This document shows, one piece after another, positions 52,072 through 60,668 of a stretch of DNA of 64,000 nucleotides. This DNA is from Mesorhizobium sp. 1M-11. GTDB lineage: Bacteria; Pseudomonadota; Alphaproteobacteria; Rhizobiales; Rhizobiaceae. The notes beneath the pieces are model-generated. The model worked only from the letters and a program-made list of their open reading frames with translations. It was not told the origin of the DNA and ran no database searches. The stretch covers positions 124,001 through 188,000 of the forward strand of contig NZ_LJSD01000054.1 of the NCBI RefSeq assembly GCF_001303895.1. Reading direction: 5' to 3'. Position numbers and translations under genes: made by a program. How positions within the stretch are numbered: position 1 is the first letter of the stretch; the number at the start of each line of letters is the position of its first letter.

Positions 52072-53916
52072 AGAACCGTCCGCCTGACGATGGCGCAGGC
52101 GCTGACCCGCTTCCTGTCCCGCCAGATGACTGTGATCGATGGCGAGAAGCTACCGATCTTCGGCGGCGTCTGGGCGATTTTCGGCCACGGCAATGTCGCC
52201 GGCATCGGCGAGGCCCTCTACCAACAGCGCGATGACCTGCCGACCTTCCGCGCCCACAACGAGCAGGCCATGACGCATGCAGCGATCGGCTATGCCAAGG
52301 CGCATTTCCGCCGCCGTTTCATGGCCGCCACAAGTTCGATCGGCCCCGGCGCGGTGAACATGGTCACGGCTGCGGCGCTCGCGCATGTCAACCGGCTTCC
52401 CGTGCTGCTCCTGCCCGGCGACGTCTTCGCCAATCGCGTTCCCGACCCGGTGCTGCAACAGGCCGAAGACTTTTCCGATGGGACTCTCTCGGTCAATGAC
52501 TGCTTCCGCCCCGTCTCGCGCTATTTCGACCGCATCACCCGGCCGGAGCAGATCATCCCGGCACTGGCCCGTGCCATGCAGGTCCTGACCGATCCCGCCG
52601 AATGCGGACCGGTGACGCTTTCGCTCTGCCAGGATGTACAGGCCGAGGCCTATGATTATCCGGAACGCTTCTTCGAGGAACGTGTCTGGCAGGTACGCCG
52701 GCCGCGGCCAGACCGTGCCGAACTCGCGGCTGCCATCGAAGCGCTGAAGGGCGCCAAGAAACCATTGGTGATCGCCGGCGGCGGCGTGCTCTATTCCGGC
52801 GCATCCGGCGAACTGACGCGTTTCGTCGAAGCCGCCGGCATTCCGGTCTGCGAAACGCAAGGCGGCAAATCCTCCTTGCCTGACAACCATCCACTCAACA
52901 TGGCGGCTGTCGGCGTTACCGGCACCGCGGCCGCCAACCGGCTGGCCGAAGAGGCGGATGTCGTTCTCGCGGTCGGCACCCGTTTACAGGATTTCACCAC
53001 CGGCTCCTGGGCGCTGTTCCAGAATGCCGCCAAGACCATCCTCGGCCTCAATGTACAGCCTTTCGATGCCGGCAAACATCGTGCGCTGCCACTGGTGGCC
53101 GACGCCATTGAGGGGCTGGCGGAACTGACCGCCGGCCTGCAGGGCTGGAAAGCGCCGGCAGGCTGGACGGAGAATGCGGCCAAGGGGAAGCAGGAGTGGC
53201 AGGCTGCGGCCGCCAAGGTCACCGCTCCCACCAATGCCGCCTATCCCTCCGACGCGCAGGTGATCGGCGCGGTCCAGCGTGCGATGGGCTCCGGCGTCAC
53301 CGTGCTGCACGCCGCCGGCGGATTGCCTGGCGAACTGCACAAGCTGTGGCAGGCCGGCGCGCCGGGCTCCTATCATGCAGAATACGGCTTCTCGACCATG
53401 GGTTACGAGATCGCCGGCGCGCTCGGCGCCAAGATGGCGAAGCCGGAACAGGACGTGGTCGTCATGCTCGGCGACGGTTCCTACCTCATGCTCAATTCCG
53501 AGATCGCCACATCGGTGATGCTTGGCCTGAAGCTGACCATCGTCCTGCTCGACAATCGCGGCTATGGCTGCATCAATCGGCTGCAGATGGCGACCGGCGG
53601 GGCCAACTTCAACAACCTGCTCAAGGACACTCGCCACGAGACGCTGCCCGACATCGACTTCGCCGCCCATGCCGCGAGTCTCGGCGCCATCTCGCAAAAG
53701 GTGTCTTCGATCGCCGACCTGGAAAGCGCCTTGGCGAAGGCGAAGACGAACAACCGCACGACGGTCATCGTCATCGACACCGACCCCTTGATCTCAACCG
53801 AGGCTGGCGGCCATTGGTGGGATGTGGCGGTGCCGGAAGTCAGTGCCCGCGAGGAAGTCAACGCCGCCCGCAAAGGCTATGAGGAAAAGCGCAAGCTGCA
53901 GAGTATCGGCGACTGA
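52063..53916 (+). CDS. iolD: 3D-(3,5/4)-trihydroxycyclohexane-1,2-dione hydrolase
   Basis: 617 residues, thiamine-diphosphate enzyme. VRLTMAQALTRFLSRQMT at the N terminus matches IolD; catalytic Glu region HNEQAMTHAAIGYA, middle domain around GGGVLYSGASGEL, and ThDP/Mg motif GDGSYLMLNSEIATSV...VLLDNRGYG. It opens the ring of the diketone to 5-deoxy-glucuronate. The first residues MQAR come from the inverted-repeat element; homologues usually begin MKTVRLT or similar, so the N terminus may have been rebuilt. Confidence 0.95.
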   Translation: MQARTVRLTMAQALTRFLSRQMTVIDGEKLPIFGGVWAIFGHGNVAGIGEALYQQRDDLPTFRAHNEQAMTHAAIGYAKAHFRRRFMAATSSIGPGAVNMVTAAALAHVNRLPVLLLPGDVFANRVPDPVLQQAEDFSDGTLSVNDCFRPVSRYFDRITRPEQIIPALARAMQVLTDPAECGPVTLSLCQDVQAEAYDYPERFFEERVWQVRRPRPDRAELAAAIEALKGAKKPLVIAGGGVLYSGASGELTRFVEAAGIPVCETQGGKSSLPDNHPLNMAAVGVTGTAAANRLAEEADVVLAVGTRLQDFTTGSWALFQNAAKTILGLNVQPFDAGKHRALPLVADAIEGLAELTAGLQGWKAPAGWTENAAKGKQEWQAAAAKVTAPTNAAYPSDAQVIGAVQRAMGSGVTVLHAAGGLPGELHKLWQAGAPGSYHAEYGFSTMGYEIAGALGAKMAKPEQDVVVMLGDGSYLMLNSEIATSVMLGLKLTIVLLDNRGYGCINRLQMATGGANFNNLLKDTRHETLPDIDFAAHAASLGAISQKVSSIADLESALAKAKTNNRTTVIVIDTDPLISTEAGGHWWDVAVPEVSAREEVNAARKGYEEKRKLQSIGD

Positions 53917-53951
53917 GCTTGCGAGCCAACCATCGAGACCGGAGTCCTGAA

Positions 53952-54869
53952 TTGAAAGCCAAACTGGGCATGTCCCCCATCGCATGGTGGAATGACGACC
54001 TCGTGGAATTGAGCGATGACGTGTCGCTCGAGGAGTGCCTGAGGCAATCGCGCTCGGCCGGTTTCACCGGCATGGAGCAGGGCCGCCGTTTCCCGAGCAC
54101 GCCGGAAGAGATGTTGCCGATCCTGAAACAGGCCGACGTCACACTGTGCGGCGGCTGGTTCTCCGGCACGCTGGTCAATGAGGAGCTTGCCGCCAACAAG
54201 GATCGCATCGCGCCGATGATCGAGCTGTTCAAGGCGGTCAACGCGCCCTGCATCGTCTATGGCGAGGTTGGCCGCTCGATCCAGGGCGATCGCTCCAGGC
54301 CGCTCGCCACCAAGACCGTGCTGAGCGACGATGAGATGAAAGCCTATGCCCGCAAGGTGACGGCGTTCGGCGAATGGTGCGCCGAACAAGACATGCCGCT
54401 ATCCTACCATCACCACATGGCGGCGGTGGTGCAGTTCGAGCACGAGCTGGACGCCTTCATGACGCATTCGGGCGAAGGCATTCCACTACTGCTCGATGCC
54501 GGTCATCTCGCCTTCGCCGGCGGCGATGTGCTGCGGGCCATCGACAACCACCACAAGCGCATCAACCATGTGCATGTGAAGGATGTGCGCATGGATGTGA
54601 TCAAGAGCCTGGACTGGTCGCAACAGTCCTTCCTCGACGCGGTAGCGCTGGGTGCCTTCACCGTGCCAGGCGATGGCTCTCTCGATTTCGGCGCCATCGT
54701 GCAGAAATTCGCCGGCTATGGATATGAAGGCTGGTTCGTGGTCGAAGCCGAACAGGATCCGAAGAAGAACCCGCCGCTGAGGATGGCACAGGTCGGGCAC
54801 GAGGAACTGATGCGCGTGATGACCGCGGCAGGCTATACGGTGGAGACGCAAGGCTTCCCTAACAGCTGA
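53952..54869 (+). CDS. iolE: Myo-inosose-2 dehydratase
   Basis: 305 residues from TTG at 53952, chosen because homologues start MKAKLGMSPIAWWNDDL and GGAG is 7 bases upstream; the frame is open from 53919. TIM-barrel sugar isomerase/epimerase fold: MSPIAWWNDDLVELSDDVSLEE, MEQGRRFP, HHHMAAVVQ and HVHVKDVR contain metal-ligand His/Glu/Asp. Removes water from scyllo-inosose. 35 bases after iolD. Confidence 0.94.
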   Translation: MKAKLGMSPIAWWNDDLVELSDDVSLEECLRQSRSAGFTGMEQGRRFPSTPEEMLPILKQADVTLCGGWFSGTLVNEELAANKDRIAPMIELFKAVNAPCIVYGEVGRSIQGDRSRPLATKTVLSDDEMKAYARKVTAFGEWCAEQDMPLSYHHHMAAVVQFEHELDAFMTHSGEGIPLLLDAGHLAFAGGDVLRAIDNHHKRINHVHVKDVRMDVIKSLDWSQQSFLDAVALGAFTVPGDGSLDFGAIVQKFAGYGYEGWFVVEAEQDPKKNPPLRMAQVGHEELMRVMTAAGYTVETQGFPNS

Positions 54870-54881
54870 ACGGACATCGCC

Positions 54882-55103
54882 ATGACCAAGGACAACCAGC
54901 ATCCCTTCTTCCGGCCATTGTGGCGCCGGATCGCGGTCATAGCCGTATGCGTGATCTGGTCGGCGGTCGAATTCGCGGTCGGCACGCCGTTCTGGGGCAC
55001 GCTGCTTGCCGGCATGGCCATCTACGCCGTTTGGACCTTCCTGATCCAATACAAGCCGGGTGAAGAGCCCCCGCCCTCCGGTGAAACCAAAACCAAGGAT
55101 TGA
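54882..55103 (+). CDS. Small DUF3329-type membrane protein
   Basis: 73 residues: HPFFRPLWRRIAVIAVCVIWSAVEF leads into TM1, then GTPFWGTLLAGMAIYAVWTFLI TM2 and a charged tail. The pattern is that of DUF3329 proteins, which are also found between iolE and iolB in other rhizobia. Role unknown. ATG 12 bases after the iolE stop. Confidence 0.8.
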   Translation: MTKDNQHPFFRPLWRRIAVIAVCVIWSAVEFAVGTPFWGTLLAGMAIYAVWTFLIQYKPGEEPPPSGETKTKD

Positions 55104-55107
55104 GACC

Positions 55108-55905
55108 ATGTCGAAACTGCTGGTGAAGGCCAGGAAAGGTCATGGCCATGTCGCCAATGTCACGCCGCAGAACGCCGGCTGGACCCATGTCGGTTTCGAC
55201 CTGCACCGGCTGGCGCCGGGACAAAGCGTGTCCGGCGAGACGGGCGGCCGTGAAGCCTGCCTGGTCTTCGTCACTGGCAGGGGCAAGACTACAGCCGGCG
55301 GGCAGGAACTCGGCCTGCTCGGCGAACGCATGTCGCCCTTCGACGGCAAGCCATGGTCGGTCTATGTGCCGCAAGGTTCGGACTGGTCGGTGACGGCAGA
55401 AACCGAGCTGGAGCTTGCCGTCTGCACGGCACCGGGACTTGGAGGCGGCCTGCCGGTGCGCGTGATCCGGCCCGACGACCTTGGCCAGGAAGTGCGCGGC
55501 AAGGGCACCAACACCCGCCATGTCACCAACATCCTGCCGGAAAGCGAGCCGGCGGATTCGCTCTTGGTGGTGGAGGTGATCACGCCGGGCGGACATACAT
55601 CCAGCTACCCCCCGCACAAGCACGATCAGGACAATCTGCCCGCCGAATCCTATCTGGAAGAGACCTATTACCACCGGCTCAACCCGCCGCAGGGTTTTGC
55701 CTTCCAGCGCGTCTACACGGATGACCGCTCACTCGACGAAGCGATGGCGGTGGAAGATGGCGACGTGGTGCTGGTGCCCAAAGGTTACCACCCCTGTGCC
55801 GCCTGCCACGGCTACGACCTCTATTATCTCAACGTCATGGCCGGACCGAAGCGGACGTGGAAGTTCCACAATGCGGTGGAGCATGAGTGGCTGGTGAACA
55901 GGTAG
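55108..55905 (+). CDS. iolB: 5-deoxy-glucuronate isomerase
   Basis: 265 residues from MSKLLVKARKGHGHV (AGGA 8 bases before the ATG; the upstream open frame is the end of the previous gene). Bicupin: PGGHTSSYPPHKHDQDNLPAESYLEETYYHRLNP holds the metal His/His/Glu and the last His is in GYHPCAACHGYDLYYLNVMAG. Converts 5-deoxy-glucuronate to DKG. The TAG stop is the first unit of a GGGAGTA repeat. Confidence 0.94.
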   Translation: MSKLLVKARKGHGHVANVTPQNAGWTHVGFDLHRLAPGQSVSGETGGREACLVFVTGRGKTTAGGQELGLLGERMSPFDGKPWSVYVPQGSDWSVTAETELELAVCTAPGLGGGLPVRVIRPDDLGQEVRGKGTNTRHVTNILPESEPADSLLVVEVITPGGHTSSYPPHKHDQDNLPAESYLEETYYHRLNPPQGFAFQRVYTDDRSLDEAMAVEDGDVVLVPKGYHPCAACHGYDLYYLNVMAGPKRTWKFHNAVEHEWLVNR

Positions 55906-56002
55906 GGGAGTAAGGGAGTAGGGGAATAAAACAGTGAGGCACGGAACTGCCGAGCGATACTTGCCCACTCCCCTACTCTCCTACTCTCCTACTCCCCTAT
56001 CC
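55903..56002. repeat. Palindromic GGGAGTA-heptad repeat between convergent iolB and DUF1513 genes
   Basis: Left copy: three GGGAGTA-type heptads from 55903 to 55927. Right copy: inverted heptads CCTACTC/TCCTACTC from about 55964 to 56002. Together they make an imperfect hairpin with a 40-base loop. Both flanking genes stop at a TAG in the repeat (iolB at 55903, DUF1513 at 55989-55991), and it probably terminates both. Confidence 0.65.
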
Positions 56003-57089
56003 TCAACATATGATTGTCCCACACATAATCCGGCTCGCTCACCGTGTTGCCGTCGGGCTGCATGATGGCGCCGGCGCCGGTGGAGGCGAGGAACCCGGCC
56101 TGGTCGGGTGCCAGGCCGCAGACCTCAATCAGGCTGCTGGTCCTGACGATCTTACCGCTCGCCGCCTCGATCACGGCGAAGGCATTGCCCTGCGGTGACG
56201 ACACCGCGACCGTGCCGGCATCCGGATTGGTTGCCACCGAGCCTATATAATTGCGGAAGCCGCTCAGCACGTCCTTCGGCATGTCGAGCAATGCCAGGTC
56301 CTTGCCGCGCTCGGCGCGGCCGACCAGAAGCGGCTGCTCCGTCGCCGGCCCGCGATGCTGGCAACCGAACCACACCGTACCCTTGGCATCGAGATCCATG
56401 TGGCGAATGGAAAGCTGGTGCAGCGACGGTGGCAGCTCGTGCTTTTCGATCAGCTCACCGGTGACGCGATCGACCAGTGTGTAGGACGGCTTCATGGTGG
56501 CGATGTTGAGTTCGGCGCGACCGAAATCGGGATGCGTTTCGATGCCGCCATTGGCGACCGCTATGGTGCGGCCATCGCCCAGCAACAGCAGCTCGTGCGG
56601 GCCGACACCGTAGGTTGGGAATTCGCCGATGCGCTTGAAACCGCCCTTGGCATCGTAGACACCGACCATGCCGGCGGCATTGTCGTAATCGTTCTCGGTG
56701 GCGTAGAGCAGCGCGCCATCGTTCGAGAACGCGCCATGGCCGAAGAAATGCCGGTCGGGCTGGCTGGCAATGGTCAGTGGTTCAGCGCGGCCCTTGTGGT
56801 CGAAGACGACGAAGAACGTTCCGGGTTGGCGGGCGAACACCGCTGAACGACCCGAAACGGGATCGAAGGTCACGTCATGGCCGCGGTCGGGCAGATCGAC
56901 CGCATGCAGCATCTTGCCGGCTTCGGAAAGCACGGCAGCGCCGTAGCTGCCGTCGCGCTTCATGTAGGCAGTGGCAAAGACGGCGTCTGCCTCCAGCGTC
57001 GCGGCCCAGGCCTGCGGTGCAAGCGCTGCCAGGAAGCCGGCACCTGCAGCCTTCAGGAAATCGCGGCGGTCGATGAGCGGCGTGCGCAT
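55989..57089 (-). CDS. DUF1513 protein with Tat signal
   Basis: 366 residues from ATG 57087-57089, which has GAGGGG 6 bases upstream (GTG at 57107 possible). The N terminus RRDFLKAAGAGFLAALAPQAWA is a twin-arginine signal. The rest is beta-propeller-like, with repeats such as GHDVTFDPVSGRSAVFARQPG and SIRHMDLDAKGTVWFGCQH. DUF1513 genes accompany imelysin and di-haem DUF1111 genes in iron-related clusters; function unknown. Overlap-free but only 10 bases after the imelysin stop. Confidence 0.88.
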   Translation of the reverse strand: MRTPLIDRRDFLKAAGAGFLAALAPQAWAATLEADAVFATAYMKRDGSYGAAVLSEAGKMLHAVDLPDRGHDVTFDPVSGRSAVFARQPGTFFVVFDHKGRAEPLTIASQPDRHFFGHGAFSNDGALLYATENDYDNAAGMVGVYDAKGGFKRIGEFPTYGVGPHELLLLGDGRTIAVANGGIETHPDFGRAELNIATMKPSYTLVDRVTGELIEKHELPPSLHQLSIRHMDLDAKGTVWFGCQHRGPATEQPLLVGRAERGKDLALLDMPKDVLSGFRNYIGSVATNPDAGTVAVSSPQGNAFAVIEAASGKIVRTSSLIEVCGLAPDQAGFLASTGAGAIMQPDGNTVSEPDYVWDNHMLRIGE

Positions 57090-57099
57090 GGCGAACCCC

Positions 57100-58179
57100 T
57101 CAATCACCGTCCAGCGAGGAAAAGCCGGCGGTCAGGCCGAAGGCGGCCGACAGCCGGGTGCCGAACAGGTTGCTGAGGCTGCTGGTGATCAGCTGGAAAT
57201 GTTCAAGTGCTGCGCGACGCTTGGGATCGGCCAGAACCTCGGCGGCGGGCCCTGACGCTTCCTTGGCCGCGGCGACGCCGTTGCCCAGCTGAATCTCGAT
57301 CGAATCGGCGATCCAGCGATCGTCCTTTGGCAGCGCATCGCCGAGATTCGAAGCCTGGAACAGCCGGTTCATGCCATCGAGATTGGCAGCAAGCGAGGCG
57401 CCGGTGAGGCCGGAGCGCCAATAGATCGCCTGTTTCGGCTTGGCGGCGTCGGCATTGGCTCCGAGAAAACTCTTGAGGCGCTGATCACGCACCAGCTCGA
57501 GCCCATTGATGAAGACGCCCATCAATTCGGTCACCGCTTCGCTGCCGTCACGGTAGAGCGCATTGTCGGGACCGGGGCTGGCCCATTGCGCGGCGAATCC
57601 GTCCGGCTTCGCCCATGCGGCGGACACATCGGCGGCAATCGTCTCGACATTGCCGGCGATGGCGAGGCCATAAGCACAGCGATAGGCGCCGTCCTTGCCG
57701 GCGAGCGTCTCCGCGTCGGTGCCGTAGAGCACGAATTCCAACGCACCAAGCCCCTGCATGGCGATGCTCTTGCCAGCAATGCCGGCGGCATCAGTGGCCG
57801 AAACGTCCCTTTCGGCCAGCGTCGCCTGCACCTGCTTCAGGCCGAGCCCCTTGCGGTCCGGCCAATAAAGCATGCGCTCCAGCCGGTTGTTTTCGGTGAT
57901 CGGCCCGAAGCGGACGATCTCGACTGTCGACCATGCCGTCACCGTACCCGCGAATTCGGTGCGCGCGGCGTCGAGAGCCTGTTGCGAGGGGGCCTCGCAC
58001 AACGCCTTGGCGGCCTTGGCTGTCGCCGCGGCGTGTTGCTGCAGCGAAGCGTAGGCCGGGCGGATGAAACCGTCGACCGCACTGTTGACGACATCCGAGG
58101 CCTGCACTGCGGCGCCCGCCGGTTCGACGACGGCAAGAGCAAACGGAACGACAAGCGCGGTGGTTAGGCGTTTCAACAT
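57100..58179 (-). CDS. Imelysin-family periplasmic protein (smaller, second copy)
   Basis: 359 residues from the ATG 58177-58179 (GTG one codon earlier possible; GGAG 8 bases upstream favours the ATG). Signal peptide MLKRLTTALVVPFALAVVEPAGA. Helical imelysin (peptidase M75) fold with MQGLGALEFVLYGTD; the usual GxHxxE signature is degenerate here (GALEF, the His is missing). It belongs to the IrpA/EfeO-related iron-uptake proteins. Cotranscribed with the DUF1111 gene (stop/start overlap TGATG). Confidence 0.88.
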   Translation of the reverse strand: MLKRLTTALVVPFALAVVEPAGAAVQASDVVNSAVDGFIRPAYASLQQHAAATAKAAKALCEAPSQQALDAARTEFAGTVTAWSTVEIVRFGPITENNRLERMLYWPDRKGLGLKQVQATLAERDVSATDAAGIAGKSIAMQGLGALEFVLYGTDAETLAGKDGAYRCAYGLAIAGNVETIAADVSAAWAKPDGFAAQWASPGPDNALYRDGSEAVTELMGVFINGLELVRDQRLKSFLGANADAAKPKQAIYWRSGLTGASLAANLDGMNRLFQASNLGDALPKDDRWIADSIEIQLGNGVAAAKEASGPAAEVLADPKRRAALEHFQLITSSLSNLFGTRLSAAFGLTAGFSSLDGD

Positions 58180-59801
58180 CACAGCGACTCCAGGAACTTA
58201 ATCAGCGCGTCGCGCTCTTCGGCACCTGCAGCGGCGAAACGGTCGCGCGCCTTCTGGCCTTCGCCGCCATGCCACAGGATGGCTTCCGTCAGATTGCGGG
58301 CGCGGCCGTCATGCAGGAAGAAGGTGTGGCCGTTGACACGCTTGGTGAGCCCGATGCCCCAAAGCGGCGGCGTGCGCCATTCGTTGCCGGTGGCATCGCC
58401 CACGGCCTGGCCGTCGGCCAGGCCTTCACCCATGTCGTGCAGCAGGAAGTCGGAATACGGCCAGATCAACTGGAACGATTGCGCCTTGTTGGGTGCGTCG
58501 CGGCGTGTGACGAATTTCGGCGTGTGGCAGGACACGCAGCCCATCTCGTAGAAAGCCTTCTTGCCGGCCAGCACCGGCTGCTTGTTGATGTCGCGGCGCG
58601 CCGGCACAGCCAGGTTCTGGGAATAGAAGGTGACGAGGTCCATGACCGGCGGCGGTGCCTCGACCGGCCCCAGCCGCTCCTGCACGCCGTTCGGCATGTC
58701 CAGACATGCCTTTTCGGCCTTCGTGCAATCGCCCCAATGCTGCGGCTTCTCGGGCGTCGAGATGCCGATGTCGCCGGCGAAGGCATCCGCCGACTGCTGG
58801 CGGATCGACGGGGTCTGCGCCTTCCAGCCCAAGCGGCCGAGCGTGAGTTCGCCGCTGAGGGCATCACGCACCATGTTCGGGCGGCCGGAGATGCCATCGC
58901 CATCGCGGTCATCCGGATCGGCTTTGGCCAGGATGTCGGCTGGGTGGATCTGCTCGACCAGACCAAGCCCGATCATCGCAGGGGTCACCCGCGGCGAAAG
59001 CGTCGTGCCCGGATGCATCGGACCGTAGGCAAGATCGTCGACCGCGTAGCTCGGCTTGCGCAGCGACACTTTGGTGCCGTCGCCGAGCATCACCGGCTGC
59101 TCGGCATAGGTGATGCGCATGCGCCCTTCGCCGGCGAGACCGGGCACGGCGAGGTCCTGCAACTGCGCGCCATAGGTCGGATCAGGGAAATTCAGCACCT
59201 TGCGCGCGGCGCGATCAGCCTTTTCCTCTTCGGTCGAGGCTTCGCGCGCCAATCTCAGGAACATCGAGGTGGCGTCGGCATTGCCTTCCGGCGGATGGCC
59301 GCGACCGTCCTTCAGATGGCAGCTCTGGCAGGCGCGTGCATTGAACAGCGGCCCGAGCCCGTCCGACGCCTGCGTGGACGAGGGCGACGAAACCCAGTTC
59401 TTGCGGAAGATGGCGTTGCCGAGCTTGAAGGTGCCTTCTTCCTCGAAGGTGATGTTGGCCGAGGATTGCGAAAAGGCGTCGGCATTGACGCGTTTCCTGG
59501 AGGTGCCGGCGCCGCCCTGCATCAACTCATACTCCTCCGGTTTGGAGAAGTCCGTCGTCGGCCTGGTGATGGCCTCGACGCGAGCGCGATCCTGCTCGGA
59601 AAGGTCGGTGCGCGTGGCAGGCAGCCCGGACGTATCGCCGGCAAGCGCGAGCGCGGCGGGCGACAAGGCCGCAAGCAATGCGGCAACGGCCAAATGGCGG
59701 GCAATTGGCCAGAAGACACCGACCATCCCGTTTAAGGGCTGGTCGGTCGGTTCAGGTGTTCCGCGCGGCGCGCGGCGCAACAAGTCTACGATGCGCCGCA
59801 T
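58179..59801 (-). CDS. Di-haem DUF1111 thiol oxidoreductase-like protein
   Basis: 540 residues with a hydrophobic signal after a positively charged lead (LAVAALLAALSPAALALA). Two CxxCH haem sites: CQSCHLKDGRGHPPEG and CVSCHTPKF. The region between has the cytochrome-peroxidase-like pattern. The ATG at 59799-59801 has AGGA 9 bases upstream. Families of this type pair with imelysin in iron or copper acquisition; ferric/ferrous cycling is a plausible role. The signal is long; MVGVFW 25 residues later is a second possible start. Confidence 0.88.
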   Translation of the reverse strand: MRRIVDLLRRAPRGTPEPTDQPLNGMVGVFWPIARHLAVAALLAALSPAALALAGDTSGLPATRTDLSEQDRARVEAITRPTTDFSKPEEYELMQGGAGTSRKRVNADAFSQSSANITFEEEGTFKLGNAIFRKNWVSSPSSTQASDGLGPLFNARACQSCHLKDGRGHPPEGNADATSMFLRLAREASTEEEKADRAARKVLNFPDPTYGAQLQDLAVPGLAGEGRMRITYAEQPVMLGDGTKVSLRKPSYAVDDLAYGPMHPGTTLSPRVTPAMIGLGLVEQIHPADILAKADPDDRDGDGISGRPNMVRDALSGELTLGRLGWKAQTPSIRQQSADAFAGDIGISTPEKPQHWGDCTKAEKACLDMPNGVQERLGPVEAPPPVMDLVTFYSQNLAVPARRDINKQPVLAGKKAFYEMGCVSCHTPKFVTRRDAPNKAQSFQLIWPYSDFLLHDMGEGLADGQAVGDATGNEWRTPPLWGIGLTKRVNGHTFFLHDGRARNLTEAILWHGGEGQKARDRFAAAGAEERDALIKFLESL

Positions 59802-59812
59802 GCGCGCATGTC

Positions 59813-60298
59813 CTATTCCGCTTCGTCGGCCGCATCCGCGTTGAGCAGGCCATATTTCTCTTCACCGATCGAGGTGAGGAGATCGAGCTGGGTTTCGAGA
59901 AAGTCGATATGGCCCTCCTCGTCGGCCAGCAGTTCCTCGAACAGCTTCATGGTCACGTAGTCACCGAGTTGGGAGCAGATCTCGCGCGACTGCTTGTAGG
60001 AAGTGCGCGCGTCATACTCGCCGGCGAGGTCCGATTCCAGCACTTCCTTGACGTTCTGTCCGATCCGCAGCGGCGCGACCGATTGCAGGTTCGGGTGCCC
60101 TTCAAGGAAGATGATGCGGGCCACCAGCTTGTCGGCGTGCTGCATCTCCTCGATCGATTCCGCCCGCTCCTTCTTGGCGAGCTTGGTGTAACCCCAGTCT
60201 TCCAGCAGGCGATAGTGGACCCAGTACTGGTTGACGGCACCGAGCTCCAGAAAAAGAGCTTCGTTAAGCCGCTCGATGACCTGTTTTTCGCCCTTCAT
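59813..60298 (-). CDS. bfr: Bacterioferritin
   Basis: 161 residues from MKGEKQVIERLNEAL (GGAG 8 bases upstream). Ferroxidase ligands: Glu in LFLELGAVNQYW, ESIEEMQHADKL with Glu and His, Glu in DLAGEYDARTSY, and LADEEGHIDFLETQ. Haem-binding Met is in EEMQHADKL. Stores iron and detoxifies it. Its first 35 bases overlap the 3' end of bfd. Confidence 0.97.
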   Translation of the reverse strand: MKGEKQVIERLNEALFLELGAVNQYWVHYRLLEDWGYTKLAKKERAESIEEMQHADKLVARIIFLEGHPNLQSVAPLRIGQNVKEVLESDLAGEYDARTSYKQSREICSQLGDYVTMKLFEELLADEEGHIDFLETQLDLLTSIGEEKYGLLNADAADEAE

Positions 60299-60575
60299 GG
60301 GTTTTGCTCCCGTATTGGACACGCAGCTCTCTCACGCGGTCCAGGTGTGAAACGATATCCACGCCGCCCGCCTCCGAGCGAGCGTGGTAGTTCTCGGTGA
60401 CCCGAATGATCGTTTCCACCACATTTGGGAAGCAGCCGCAACAGCGACCACGCTTGCGCATGGAATGATAGACCTTGGCCGGCACGATAAGCTGCCACGG
60501 ATCTTCATCCAGCAAGGCGACGATTGCCTGCTCGATCTCCTTTTCGGTGATGATATTGCAATGACAGATCAGCAT
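60264..60575 (-). CDS. bfd: Bacterioferritin-associated ferredoxin
   Basis: 103 residues. [2Fe-2S] ligands CHC at the N terminus (Cys4, Cys6) and CCGC (Cys45, Cys48), the CxC...CxxC pattern of BFD-like domains. Usual length is about 60-75; here about 35 extra C-terminal residues overlap the bfr start. Donates electrons to bacterioferritin to release stored iron. The extension may simply arise from the overlap. Confidence 0.93.
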   Translation of the reverse strand: MLICHCNIITEKEIEQAIVALLDEDPWQLIVPAKVYHSMRKRGRCCGCFPNVVETIIRVTENYHARSEAGGVDIVSHLDRVRELRVQYGSKTHEGRKTGHRAA

Positions 60576-60594
60576 TTGCGGTTCTGGATGGCTG

Positions 60595-60659
60595 GCGGCG
60601 CCTCACCGGCGCCGCATGGCTTTCTGGGTTACTTGTTCGCGCCCGCCTCATCGGCGGGC
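60595..60659 (-). terminator. Two GC-rich hairpins between imelysin and bfd
   Basis: 8-bp stem GCGGCGCC (60595-60602) with GGCGCCGC (60608-60615), and 7-bp stem GCCCGCC (60641-60647) with GGCGGGC (60653-60659). They follow the imelysin stop and precede bfd by 20 or more bases. No U run, so partial termination or transcript-end protection. Confidence 0.5.
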
Positions 60660-60668
60660 ACCATGCCC

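Noticed and set aside
57207..59735. Long plus-strand frames opposite imelysin and DUF1111
   Set aside because: Antisense shadows; the minus-strand products have signal peptides, haem sites and conserved motifs.
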